This document shows positions 23,506-30,550 of a DNA stretch of 64,000 bases, piece by piece. Numbering within the stretch: position 1 is the stretch's first letter; every line of letters starts with the position of its first letter. The notes beneath the pieces were generated by a model, which saw nothing but the letters and a program-made list of their open reading frames with translations, had not been told where the DNA came from and searched no databases. The position numbers and the translations under genes are program-made. Source of the DNA: VRUE01 sp963844395 (GTDB lineage: Bacteria > Actinomycetota > Thermoleophilia > Solirubrobacterales > 70-9); the NCBI GenBank assembly GCA_963844395.1, contig CAWJNX010000002.1, forward strand, positions 744,001-808,000, in the 5' to 3' direction.

Positions 23506-24285
23506 GTGACCGAGCTGGTTCGACTCGAGCGCGACGACACGGGCCTCGCCGTGGCGACCTTCGACAGCCCGCCGCTGAACCTGTTCAACCGCAGCATGTT
23601 CGAGGGGCTGCAGGCGGCGATCGAGGTGGTGGAGAGCGACCCGCCGCGGGCGCTCCTCTTTCGCGCCGAGGGCCGCGCGGTCTCGGGCGGCGTCGACGTC
23701 CACGAGTTCGACGGGCTCACGCCGGACGATGGGAGCCGGCTATGGGACGAGCTGATCGGGGTTGTCGAGCGGGTCGAAGCACTGCCGCTGCCGGTCGTCT
23801 TCGCGGCCCACGCGCTGACCCTGACCGCGGCCTTCGAGCTGGCGCTCGGCTGCGACCTGATCCTCGCCGCCCGCTCGGCCAGGTTCGGCCTTGTGGAGAA
23901 AGTCGTCGGCCTGACGCCGTCAATGGGCGGCACCCAACGCCTCGCCGAGCGTGCCGGCAGCGGCCGCGCCCGCCACTTCGTTATGAGCGGCGACCTCTTC
24001 GGCGCCGAGGAGATGGAGCGCTGGGGAGTCGTCAATCTCGTCCTAGACGATGACGGCTTCGACGAGCGCGCCCGCGCTTACGCCGCCGAGCTGGCTGCCG
24101 GTCCGACCAAGGCCCACGCGATGACCAAGCACATCCTGCGCCGCTACCGCGAAGGCGGCATCCCAGCGGCCGACGAGGCAGTCCGCAACGAAGCCGGCGC
24201 CCTCTTCGCGACCGACGACCTCCAGCGCGCCGTCAAGACCTTCCTCGACAAAGGCCCCGGGCACGCCGAGTTCCAAGGCCGCTGA
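23506..24285 (+). CDS. Enoyl-CoA hydratase/isomerase family protein
   Basis: 259 residues from GTG at 23506. The crotonase fold shows FDSPPLNLFNRSMFEGLQAA, an oxyanion-hole region in which GRAVSGGVDVHEFD replaces the usual AFCAGGD, and the LTAAFELALGCDLILAA helix with RFGLVEKVVGLTPSMGGTQR. It acts on CoA thioesters in fatty-acid or aromatic breakdown. The catalytic Glu in the usual position appears replaced or shifted, so the exact reaction is uncertain. It follows pyk with a 31-base gap. Confidence 0.88.
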   Translation: MTELVRLERDDTGLAVATFDSPPLNLFNRSMFEGLQAAIEVVESDPPRALLFRAEGRAVSGGVDVHEFDGLTPDDGSRLWDELIGVVERVEALPLPVVFAAHALTLTAAFELALGCDLILAARSARFGLVEKVVGLTPSMGGTQRLAERAGSGRARHFVMSGDLFGAEEMERWGVVNLVLDDDGFDERARAYAAELAAGPTKAHAMTKHILRRYREGGIPAADEAVRNEAGALFATDDLQRAVKTFLDKGPGHAEFQGR

Positions 24286-24347
24286 TCCGCCAGCGGAGCC
24301 CCGCCGCACCCCATAGAATCCCAACGAGGAGGCGCAAGCCTCAACCC

Positions 24348-24421
24348 GCGCCCGTAGCTCAGTTGGATAGAGCGTCGGTCTACGAAACCGAAGGTCACAG
24401 GTTCGAATCCTGTCGGGCGCG
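24348..24421 (+). tRNA. tRNA-Arg(ACG)
   Basis: A 74-base cloverleaf: acceptor GCGCCCG with CGGGCGC, D-arm GCTCAGTTGGATAGAGC, anticodon loop CTACGAA (ACG) and T-arm CAGGTTCGAATCCTG. Its 3' half is repeated exactly at 27732, which marks it as the target of an integrated element. Confidence 0.96.
24379..24417 (+). repeat. attL: 39-base repeat inside tRNA-Arg
   Basis: Positions 24379-24417, from the anticodon loop to the acceptor stem, recur without change at 27732-27770. The flanks differ on both sides. Confidence 0.85.
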
Positions 24422-24668
24422 TTCGGGGTATTCCGCTTGCCAAGCGGGTTTCCGCGCTTCTGGGAGCGTCCAGAAACGTCCAAAAATGGCCCTGGGGCAA
24501 GGTGAGGTCAAAGTGAGTTTGATTCCGGGCCTTGCGCAGGGCGCCTCCGTCCGTCCACGATGGCGAGAATCAGTGAGGCCGCACGCCTGCGCCGCCGCCT
24601 CTGCCGGCCGGCTTGGTTCGTCCTAATCCGGGGGCTGGGGGCCGCATCCGGGATCGGCCTCAGAAAGC

Positions 24669-24703
24669 GGCGGCCCGCCGTGAGCAAACACGAACGGGCC
24701 GCC
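24669..24703 (+). promoter_or_regulatory. Leader hairpin, copy 2
   Basis: The same 9-bp stem GGCGGCCCG/CGGGCCGCC as at 2483, with the same flanks, followed by CACAAGGAGG and an ATG. The conserved block between the two loci is about 60 bases. Confidence 0.55.
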
Positions 24704-24728
24704 TGAGACACAAGGAGGCTGGCTCCTC

Positions 24729-24827
24729 ATGTCCTGTCCAGAGCTACGGACTGCGGCCCAGGCAAACGTCTTGGCGCAGCGACGAAGACGAACAGATGCA
24801 GTGGATGGTACTTCGCACCGTCCTTGA
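24729..24827 (+). pseudogene. Remnant of the operon's first gene
   Basis: An ATG with the conserved leader and ribosome site opens a frame of only 32 codons (MSCPELRTAAQANVLAQRRR at its start). It ends inside the next gene. At the matching place in the first locus there is a 117-residue gene. It may be a deletion relic that still drives translation of the family-B gene. Confidence 0.35.
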
Positions 24828-25023
24828 CCTGCATCCGACCCATCTCACGTTCCCCGAGCTGGCGGCGGAGGTCTGCCTGGACCCCGACGACTTCATGGAA
24901 GGCGATTCCTTGGCGCGGGCCGTTCGCGATCTCACCGCCGCCATGCTGCTTCGCAGCAACGGCATCTTCGTGATGCCGACGCGGGCGCTGCTCTTCTACC
25001 ACCACTACTTCAAGGATGACTGA
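24796..25023 (+). CDS. Small winged-helix-like protein (family B, copy 2)
   Basis: 75 residues from ATG: MQWMVLRTVLDLHPTHLTFP, then DSLARAVRDLTAAMLLRSNG and FVMPTRALLFYHHYF. It aligns along its length with the 2894 protein, sharing LARAVRDL, SNG-F-V-P and the LT-P-L-A turn. Start choice: it is the only ATG before the conserved part. It overlaps the following broken XRE frame by eight bases, as in the intact operon. It probably binds DNA or partners a regulator. Confidence 0.7.
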   Translation: MQWMVLRTVLDLHPTHLTFPELAAEVCLDPDDFMEGDSLARAVRDLTAAMLLRSNGIFVMPTRALLFYHHYFKDD

Positions 25024-25165
25024 GGTCGCCAGGCGCTTTGGAGAAAATCTCCTTAAAGCTCGCAAGCGGTCTGTCTATTTCTCCATGCGTCCTGCTGGCA
25101 GGAATGATGTGGACTCCACCCAGCTTCACGGCCGGGGGGTTTCAGGTGAGCGGCCAGGCGGATAA
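25016..25165 (+). pseudogene. Truncated XRE regulator remnant
   Basis: Starts ATG, overlapping the family-B stop, and reads MTEVARRFGENLLKARKRSV, a good XRE helix 1, then loses the HTH pattern and ends after 49 codons. The intact gene at the same place in locus 1 has 95 residues. Either a deletion removed the recognition helix or the frame has been diverted. Confidence 0.45.
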
Positions 25166-25462
25166 CGCGGCGGACTGAACCCGTTGAGAGTGTCGAGTCG
25201 CCCGGTCCGCGGGGCCATATACCGCACCCAAGTTGAGAGAGTAGAGCGGGGGTGAGAACCTGACGCGCGTGCCGATGTCATCGTGAAGCTGGCGGGCGCG
25301 TTCGGCGTCTAGGTTCAGAAGCCGAGCCACGTTCGCAGAAGCGGGTTCAAGCCACCGGATGAAAAGGTGAGACGCGGCCCCCGTGTCTGATGCCCCCGGC
25401 TAATACCGCGAGTAAGAGCGGCGGAACGCGGGTTTTGCTCAAAGAACCATGAAGTAACACCT

Positions 25463-25576
25463 CGGGAGAGGCCGTAGGGTTTGTCCCTGGCATGGACAAG
25501 CCGGGGGGTCTGTGGCTCGATCCCTCTCGGTGCAGACGGAACCCATCCGTGAGGGGCACCTTTCCCCTCGGCTGCA
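25463..25576. ncRNA. Candidate structured RNA or tRNA-like relic
   Basis: Hairpin TTGTCC-CTGGCAT-GGACAA (25481-25499) has the shape of a tRNA anticodon arm. It is followed by GGCTCGATCCC, like a worn T-arm. Next comes a neat three-way junction: TGCAG/CTGCA (25531-25535 with 25572-25576), ACGGA/TCCGT and GAGGGG/CCCCTC. No complete tRNA acceptor stem can be drawn. The transcribed strand is unknown. Confidence 0.3.
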
Positions 25577-25642
25577 TCCACGCACGAATCGGGGAGCGGG
25601 TCGGCGCTGAGTGGCCGGCCCGCCCCCGCGTTTCGGAACGGA

Positions 25643-25702
25643 TCAGCCGTTCTTGACGATGCTGAACATCGGCATCGCGGCGTCCTGTGCCTTGAGCACC
25701 AT
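25643..25702 (-). CDS. 19-residue ORF with a perfect ribosome site
   Basis: Reads MVLKAQDAAMPMFSIVKNG then stop. Five bases before the ATG ends GGAGGTGA (extending to GGAGGTGATC), the exact complement of the usual 16S rRNA 3' end. That is a far stronger site than any normal gene here has. It could be a signalling or modified peptide precursor, a leader peptide, or a toxin. No modifying-enzyme gene lies next to it in the window. Confidence 0.5.
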   Translation of the reverse strand: MVLKAQDAAMPMFSIVKNG

Positions 25703-25901
25703 GCAGATCACCTCCCTCTGTTGTGGCTCGATTCAGCGCGCCCGCGTTCAGCGGGGAGATGCGCCTTAGCAAGCCGCTAAGAATGCTCGAAAAATTCTGA
25801 GCAGTCAACAGAGGAAGGCGTAACCTGCTCGCTACCACCAAAAAAGATTGGTTAACTACTCCGCGCCTCGCCCCCTAGCCGCGTCCCCAAGGAGAAACGC
25901 G

Positions 25902-26825
25902 TTGATTCCCGAACCAAAAAAGAAACGCTCGGGGAAAGTGACTGACAAGAACAACAAGGGAAGCCGCAAGCCGGGAAGCGAGGACAGCGCGAAGGCCGCG
26001 CCAAAGGCCAAAAGTAAGTCGAGGCGTAAGGGTCCCTCCTACAGAGGGACCACCCAGAAGGCAAGGGAGCGCGCGCCGGAAGCGATGGACCCGAAAGTGG
26101 CGATCATCGCGAAGGACCCGCTGCGGGCCGAAATCCTCGCAATCGCGATCCAGCGCCCAATCTCGCCCAGCGAATTCGCCAGGGAAAAGCGCATCTCGAT
26201 CGGTGTGTCTTCATACGCCTTCAAAGTGCTGAAGGACCACCTCATCATCGAATTGGTGGATCAAGTGAACGTCCGGGGAGCGGTGAAGCACATGTACCGG
26301 GCCAACGAGGCAGCCTTCATCGGGGACAAAGACTGGGGCGCGCTCGCGCCGGTCCTGCGTCCCGGCATCATCGGCGCGACCATCGGCAACTTCAACGGCC
26401 GGGTGGCCGAGTCCGAGAAGACGGGCAAGCTCTACGAGCGCGACGACGTTCGCATCTATTGGGCGCCGCGAGAGTTCGATGAGATCGCGTGGAAGGAGCA
26501 CGCGGAGATCCTGGCGTGGGTCATCGACGAATCCGAGCAGCTCGCGGTGGACACCGTGAATCGCCGCGCGAGCGGCGAAAGCGACGGCTCGTTCAGAGCG
26601 ACCGTCGGCCTGTTCCTGTTCCCCTCGCCAACGCACGCCGACCTCATGAAAATGGAAAGGCAGGCACGCAGAAAGGAACGCCAGAAACAGCAGCCGGAGA
26701 AGACCAAGGCCAAACCGAAGGCCAAACGGAGAACCACGGAAAAACGCACCGGGGGGAGCCACAAGGGGACCAAGGCGAAGGGCAAGGGCTGCGGAACCAA
26801 GAAGGGCAAGGGAAAGAGGTCGTGA
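25902..26825 (+). CDS. Winged-helix regulator with Lys-rich tails
   Basis: 307 residues from TTG at 25902, chosen because AAGGAG lies 7 bases upstream. Residues 1-60 and the last 55 are very basic and low-complexity (Lys/Arg/Gly/Ser). The core (about 65-130) is a winged helix: DPLRAEILAIAIQRPISPSE, VSSYAFKVLKDHLIIELVDQ and GAVKHMYRAN. A C-terminal helical domain like that of the 9813 protein follows. The basic ends suggest tight, non-specific DNA or RNA contact. It leads a three-gene overlapping operon. Confidence 0.75.
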   Translation: MIPEPKKKRSGKVTDKNNKGSRKPGSEDSAKAAPKAKSKSRRKGPSYRGTTQKARERAPEAMDPKVAIIAKDPLRAEILAIAIQRPISPSEFAREKRISIGVSSYAFKVLKDHLIIELVDQVNVRGAVKHMYRANEAAFIGDKDWGALAPVLRPGIIGATIGNFNGRVAESEKTGKLYERDDVRIYWAPREFDEIAWKEHAEILAWVIDESEQLAVDTVNRRASGESDGSFRATVGLFLFPSPTHADLMKMERQARRKERQKQQPEKTKAKPKAKRRTTEKRTGGSHKGTKAKGKGCGTKKGKGKRS

Positions 26826-27175
26826 CTCCGACGCCACGCGAGGCCGTGATCGAACACGACTTCCGACTCGAGAAGCTGGACTGCCTCGACAGGAGGCCGC
26901 AGACGATCCGCCGGGTGGCCGACCGACTCGGCAAGAACGAGCGGCACGCCGCCCACCACATGAAGTTGCTCGCCACCTTCGACCTCGCGAAGGAGACGGG
27001 CGATCAGGGCGAGGACGGACAGCCGCTCTACGTCGCTGACCTCAAGGACCAGCCGGCGTGGGTGGCGCGGGCGGTCAACGTGCGCCGCAGGCGAAAGCGA
27101 ACAATGGATGACCCGCACGGAAAGCATCGTCCCCTCTCGCCATACCAGCAAATGCCGCTGAGCGAGAGAACATGA
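26822..27175 (+). CDS. Small helix-turn-helix protein
   Basis: 117 residues from GTG, overlapping the previous stop (GTGA). CLDRRPQTIRRVADRLGKNE followed by HAAHHMKLLATFDLAKET is a clear HTH with recognition helix, then a wing (GQPLYVADLKD). The tail is Arg-rich. It overlaps the next gene by four bases. It is probably a second DNA-binding partner in the same operon. Confidence 0.65.
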   Translation: MTPTPREAVIEHDFRLEKLDCLDRRPQTIRRVADRLGKNERHAAHHMKLLATFDLAKETGDQGEDGQPLYVADLKDQPAWVARAVNVRRRRKRTMDDPHGKHRPLSPYQQMPLSERT

Positions 27176-27441
27176 CTGGCAGCGATACCTCACCTCAGTA
27201 CAACGTGGCCAAAGTCGAAGCCGTGATCCTCGAAATGGTCGTGGAACTGCACCCCGAAGACTTGTCCACAGAAGGACTCTTGCTGAAAATCTTGAGCAAC
27301 TCCGACGACGGAAAGGAGATCGAGACAGGGGTCCGGGCGATCCGCCGCCTTCGCGAGCTCGGGTTGTTCAAAGAGCGAGACGATGAGATCGTGGAGCCGA
27401 CGCAGGCGGCGCTTCGCGCCGTCGCGCTACTGACTTGCTGA
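27172..27441 (+). CDS. Small winged-helix-like protein (family B relative)
   Basis: 89 residues. VEAVILEMVVELHPEDLSTE, then GVRAIRRLRELGLFKERDDEI follows the same outline as the family-B proteins at 2894 and 24796 (helix, LT/LS-x-E turn, A-R-x-L-x3-GL helix, short wing). Sequence identity is low, so this is a structural resemblance. It is the last gene of the operon, starting in an ATGA overlap. Confidence 0.6.
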   Translation: MTGSDTSPQYNVAKVEAVILEMVVELHPEDLSTEGLLLKILSNSDDGKEIETGVRAIRRLRELGLFKERDDEIVEPTQAALRAVALLTC

Positions 27442-27731
27442 CCCGGCCACGCCGCTCCGGACCCTCAGGTAGCGCCGGGGGATCCCTTGGCATAAGACGC
27501 GCCAGCTCGAGTCGCTGGGTCCAAAATGCTCTGATTCCATCTGCGATGTCAAAAGCTCCGGCGGCAGGGACTCGCTGAGGCCGCTGGACCCGGTTCGCCC
27601 CACAGTCGCTCCCTTGGGGCAAGAAATGGGGCAAGAAGCCCCACAGATCCCAGCCGATCCCAGCCGAACTCGATCTCGCGAAAATCGCTCTAGAACGCGC
27701 TCCACGTAGCCCCACCGAGTCACTACTCCGT

Positions 27732-27770
27732 TCTACGAAACCGAAGGTCACAGGTTCGAATCCTGTCGGG
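27732..27770 (+). repeat. attR: 39-base copy of the tRNA-Arg 3' half
   Basis: Identical to 24379-24417. The following base differs (G versus C), which ends the match and shows it is not a working tRNA. Confidence 0.85.
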
Positions 27771-27897
27771 GGCCTTGGGCATGTGACAGCTCGACAGCGA
27801 GGCGACGAACATATCCTCGGGGTTGGCTAGGTGGGCAACACGATGTAGGTGAGCCGCTCCCGGTGGCCACCGTGAAGCCGCCGTGAACCAAGCTCCC

Positions 27898-27922
27898 GCC
27901 GGCCTCCCGTCGAGTGGCCGGC
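27898..27922. terminator. GC hairpin after collagen-like gene
   Basis: GCCGGCC and GGCCGGC form a perfect 7-bp stem with an 11-base loop, 14 bases past the stop of the minus-strand gene. There is no U-tract. Confidence 0.4.
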
Positions 27923-27935
27923 CCCCGCGGGTCTA

Positions 27936-28565
27936 TCAGTCATGGACCTCTTCGACCTTCACGGCGATCAGCTCGAGCCCACCGGGGGCGAAGCTGACTT
28001 CCTGGTCAGTGTCCACGGTATCGAGGTCCACGGCGAGTTCGGTCCCGCCGGAGAGGACCGCGACCGTGTCCATCGACGCTTCAAAGCTCGCCGTTCCGAT
28101 AGGCGTCACAGAATCCAGGTCGGTGCCGCCAGCCCGGAGGTAGAGAGGAACCGGATACCCGAAGGACGAAGGCGAACTCGTGAACGCCCCGTTGAAGACG
28201 AGCAGGTAGCGACCCGGACCGGCCGGGACATCCGCGGTGAGAATCGTGGTCCGTTCGCAGCACCCGATCGTGGTGCCCTGGACATTGGACTGGACGTAGG
28301 CGTCGCTGGGCAGACCTTGCGGCCCCGGCGGACCTTGCGGCCCCGGCAGACCCTGAAGCCCCGTGGGCCCGGTTGCGCCCACCAGCGCCTGCTTCGCCTT
28401 CGCGCTCAGATCACTCGGCTTGATTGACCCCTTCCTGATCTGCTTCGAGCCGACCGAGTTCTCGGGCAGCTGTGCGGCGGCATAGGCGCCGCCGCCGAGA
28501 ACGATGAACGCGAGGATCGTGACCATCACATTCGCGTAGCTGAATTTGGGACGAAGGCGCCCCAT
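27936..28565 (-). CDS. Secreted/anchored collagen-like protein
   Basis: 209 residues from ATG with GGAGGAGG about 5 bases upstream. An N-terminal span (VMVTILAFIVLGGGAYAAA) is followed by QIRKGSIKPSDLSAKAKQAL and a short Gly-X-Y stretch (GPTGLQGLPGPQGPPGPQG). A beta-rich C-terminal domain with GRYLLVFNGAFTSS, possibly TNF/C1q-like, ends the protein. Gly-Pro repeats form triple helices, so a trimeric surface protein is likely. The type is common in Thermoleophilia, which fits the proposed host. Confidence 0.8.
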   Translation of the reverse strand: MGRLRPKFSYANVMVTILAFIVLGGGAYAAAQLPENSVGSKQIRKGSIKPSDLSAKAKQALVGATGPTGLQGLPGPQGPPGPQGLPSDAYVQSNVQGTTIGCCERTTILTADVPAGPGRYLLVFNGAFTSSPSSFGYPVPLYLRAGGTDLDSVTPIGTASFEASMDTVAVLSGGTELAVDLDTVDTDQEVSFAPGGLELIAVKVEEVHD

Positions 28566-28755
28566 AAGTCCTCCTCCGAAGCGTGTTCGCAAGCTTAGCT
28601 TGGATCAGCCGCCGACACTTGATGCGTCCGGGGTACCACCCGGTTCGGCGGGTACCAAATCGGGTGCCCGGGGATCGCTCATCGCGGGAGGCGTCTAGAT
28701 CGCGGTGGCAGCAGGGTGACCATGCGAAGCGCAGGGTCGCTACGATCACGCTGCC

Positions 28756-28938
28756 TTGGGCGAGTTTCAGTGGAATCCCGTAACGCACCCGCATGGACCG
28801 CAAGGGCCTCACGTAGGACAGATCCATGCCGAGATGGCTGCTCGGGCGCAACAGGCCGAGACGGCGGCCCGGGCGGCTAGGGAGCGACGTGACCGGAACC
28901 GTCGGAACCACTTCCTGCTCCTTCTCTGCCGGTCATGA
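28756..28938 (+). CDS. Small helical protein upstream of DUF4177-like gene
   Basis: 60 codons from TTG. The middle is an Ala/Arg/Gln helix (AEMAARAQQAETAARAARER). The stop overlaps the ATG of the next gene (ATGA), which argues for translation. No family is recognised. The start is uncertain because the upstream ribosome site is weak. Confidence 0.45.
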   Translation: MGEFQWNPVTHPHGPQGPHVGQIHAEMAARAQQAETAARAARERRDRNRRNHFLLLLCRS

Positions 28939-29219
28939 CGCGGTGGGAGTACATGACGGTCGCCGAGACCCATGACTGGCAGGATGCGAAGTCCGAATTC
29001 GATATCAATTACTGGATCTTGACTCCGGAGAAAAAGGAAGCGCAGAAAGTTGAGGAGGCCGGGCTCACTAGCCTGTTCAATCGGTTGGGAGGCGAAGGCT
29101 GGGAGCTGGTCAGCCAGTTGGCGCGGCAGAACGGAATCCTCTTGAACACCCGAGGGCTTCACACCGGGGGAGTCGCAGTCGAGATTTGGCACACTTTCAA
29201 GCGCCCTAAGCCTTCCTGA
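28935..29219 (+). CDS. DUF4177-like small protein
   Basis: 94 residues: WEYMTV at the start, then FNRLGGEGWELVSQLARQNG and a closing strand IWHTFKRPKP. This order (WEY-strand, LN-x-LG-x-EGWELV helix-turn, F-KRP) is that of the DUF4177 fold, a small domain of unknown function. It is coupled to the preceding short gene. Confidence 0.65.
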   Translation: MTRWEYMTVAETHDWQDAKSEFDINYWILTPEKKEAQKVEEAGLTSLFNRLGGEGWELVSQLARQNGILLNTRGLHTGGVAVEIWHTFKRPKPS

Positions 29220-29244
29220 CGGCCCCCCGTGTCCGCGCGATGCT

Positions 29245-29841
29245 TCAGATGTCGAGCCAGGTGCCCGCCGGGCCGAGGTTCCACACCGGCGTCTCGCCGA
29301 TCTGGCTCTCGCAGCCCCAGGACTCGTGGATGTGGCCGCAGACGGCTAGGCGGGGGCGCTTCTGCTCGATTGCTTGGAGGAGAGCGTCGCTGCCGAAGTG
29401 GTCGCCGCTGGCGCTGGCGTCGCAATGGCCTTTCGGCGGCGAGTGGAGGACGAGGATCGCACTGTCGGGGCAGGGGGCGAGCATCTTGGCTGCGCTCTCG
29501 TCGTCGAGGTCGAAGCTCCAGTCCCATGGCGTGATCGGGACGCCGGCGCCGAGGCCGTAAAACTCGGTCCCGTCGATGCTCGTACCCTCGCCGTGGAGGA
29601 CGGTGGCGGCGCTCCAGGCGGCGGTCGCCTCGCGCAGGGCGTCGGCGGTCTCGTTGTTGCCAGGTACCAGGACGGTCGGTTTCTCGATCGTCGCGAGGGC
29701 GTCAATCGTCTCCTCCAGGCCCTCGTGCACGGAGGCAAAGTCGCCGGCTCCGATCACCACGTCGGCCTCGGCCGCCATCTCGACCAGCTGAGCCGCCTGG
29801 GCGAGGTCGCGGTGCAGGTCGCTGAAGGCGAGCAGCTTCAC
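29245..29841 (-). CDS. Calcineurin-like metallophosphoesterase
   Basis: 198 residues from GTG at 29841. All metal-site motifs appear in order: SDLHRD (residues 7-12), GAGDF, PGNNE, HSPP and CGHIHES. It is a dinuclear phosphoesterase, compact like the YfcE/MJ0936 type, and would hydrolyse a phosphodiester or monoester in the cytoplasm. The first motif reads DLH rather than D-x-H with a longer spacing, as in many members. The substrate is unknown. Confidence 0.9.
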   Translation of the reverse strand: MKLLAFSDLHRDLAQAAQLVEMAAEADVVIGAGDFASVHEGLEETIDALATIEKPTVLVPGNNETADALREATAAWSAATVLHGEGTSIDGTEFYGLGAGVPITPWDWSFDLDDESAAKMLAPCPDSAILVLHSPPKGHCDASASGDHFGSDALLQAIEQKRPRLAVCGHIHESWGCESQIGETPVWNLGPAGTWLDI

Positions 29842-29928
29842 ACGAGCAAAGTTATCCGTTTCGGCTTCGTCGCAGGCCGGGTATGAGATTTCCCGTAATC
29901 GGGTTGCACAACGCGAAAGGAGTTCACC

Positions 29929-30210
29929 GTGGGAATCATCGGATGGATTGTGCTCGGGCTGCTTGCGGGGGCGATCGCGAAGCTGATTATGCCCGGTGAC
30001 GATCCGGGTGGCTTCATCGTGACGACCCTGATCGGCATCGCCGGCGCACTGGTCGGAGGCTTCATCGCCAGCGCCCTCGGCATCGGGGACCTCGACGAGT
30101 TCTTCGACATCGGGACCTGGCTGATCGCCATCGGTGGCTCGCTGCTGCTGCTCTTCCTGTACCGGATGGTGGCTGGAGACAGGGCGACGCATCGCGGCGC
30201 CTATCGATGA
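29929..30210 (+). CDS. GlsB/YeaQ/YmgE-type stress membrane protein
   Basis: 93 residues, three helices: IIGWIVLGLLAGAIAKLIMP, then TTLIGIAGALVGGFIASAL and WLIAIGGSLLLLFLYRM. The GLLAGAIAK and GIAGALVGGFI glycine patterns are diagnostic of this small family, induced by stress in many bacteria. AAAGGAG lies 6 bases before the GTG. A CCCG-TAAT-CGGG hairpin (29892-29903) sits just upstream. Confidence 0.88.
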   Translation: MGIIGWIVLGLLAGAIAKLIMPGDDPGGFIVTTLIGIAGALVGGFIASALGIGDLDEFFDIGTWLIAIGGSLLLLFLYRMVAGDRATHRGAYR

Positions 30211-30225
30211 CGTAGTGCCGTAGCT

Positions 30226-30279
30226 GGGGAGCAGGGTGCGGCCGCGCTTTTGCCGCCGCGACCGCACCCGCTGCTCCCC
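30226..30279 (+). terminator. Strong hairpin after YeaQ-type gene
   Basis: GGGGAGCAG, GTGCGG and CGCG on the left pair with CGCG, CCGCAC and CTGCTCCCC on the right, about 20 bp with small bulges. It is positioned 15 bases after the stop. There is no T-tract, as is usual in high-GC actinobacteria. Confidence 0.7.
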
Positions 30280-30362
30280 ACGCGGGTTCTCCCGCTTCGT
30301 CCGACGTCTCATGTCGAGCTGACAGGCTGAGCATCGGACGGTTCGATAGTCTCGCCGCGCTC

Positions 30363-30536
30363 ATGCCCGACGTCTTCTGGATCGGCCTTGGAATCGCAGC
30401 CTTCTGCGCCTTTGTGGGCTTCGTCTCCGCCGCGCGCTCGCGCGGCACCCGAACCCTCACCGGGCTGGCGATCGGCGCCTTCCTCGGCCTGATGGCGGGC
30501 TTCCCGCTGCTCGCCATCGGCCTGGCGACGAGCTAG
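30363..30536 (+). CDS. Small two-helix membrane protein
   Basis: 57 residues: MPDVFWIGLGIAAFCAFVGF, a short basic loop (SAARSRGTR), then LAIGAFLGLMAGFPLLAIG. Two helices with an Arg-rich turn are typical of real small membrane proteins. It lies between a terminator and the convergent LtrA gene. The ribosome site is weak, and no family is named. Confidence 0.5.
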   Translation: MPDVFWIGLGIAAFCAFVGFVSAARSRGTRTLTGLAIGAFLGLMAGFPLLAIGLATS

Positions 30537-30550
30537 CTCCGGCGGAGGCT

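Larger units (their letters stand above)
25166..25901. other. Gene-poor, structure-rich stretch
   Basis: About 735 bases with no ordinary gene. It holds the anticodon-arm-like hairpin and three-way junction (25463-25576), the tiny minus-strand ORF at 25643-25702, and an AT-rich patch before the 25902 gene that could contain its promoter. Confidence 0.5.
24418..27770. mobile_element. Integrated element in tRNA-Arg, no integrase seen
   Basis: About 3.35 kb bounded by the 39-base tRNA repeat. It holds the degenerate operon copy (24669-25165), structured DNA, a 19-codon ORF with an exceptional ribosome site and a three-gene regulator operon. I found no recombinase frame inside it. It may be a decayed island or a satellite that borrows an integrase. 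Confidence 0.75.
27442..27935. other. Right end of the tRNA-Arg element and flank
   Basis: No gene is supported. It contains two nearby copies of TGGGGCAAGAA, the 39-base attR and a GC-rich hairpin before the collagen-like gene's stop. Confidence 0.5.

Noticed and set aside
25142..25330. 62-codon minus-strand frame with MARLLNLDAERARQLHDD
   Set aside because: The first 20 residues look helical but the rest does not. It lacks a ribosome site, and there is no partner.
24418..27770. Tyrosine integrase expected in the tRNA-Arg element
   Set aside because: No frame here shows the R-HxxR-Y pattern. The best long minus-strand frames (25347-25841) have no recombinase features.
27732..27770. A second tRNA-Arg gene
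   Set aside because: Only the 3' half is present, with no acceptor 5' strand or D-arm.
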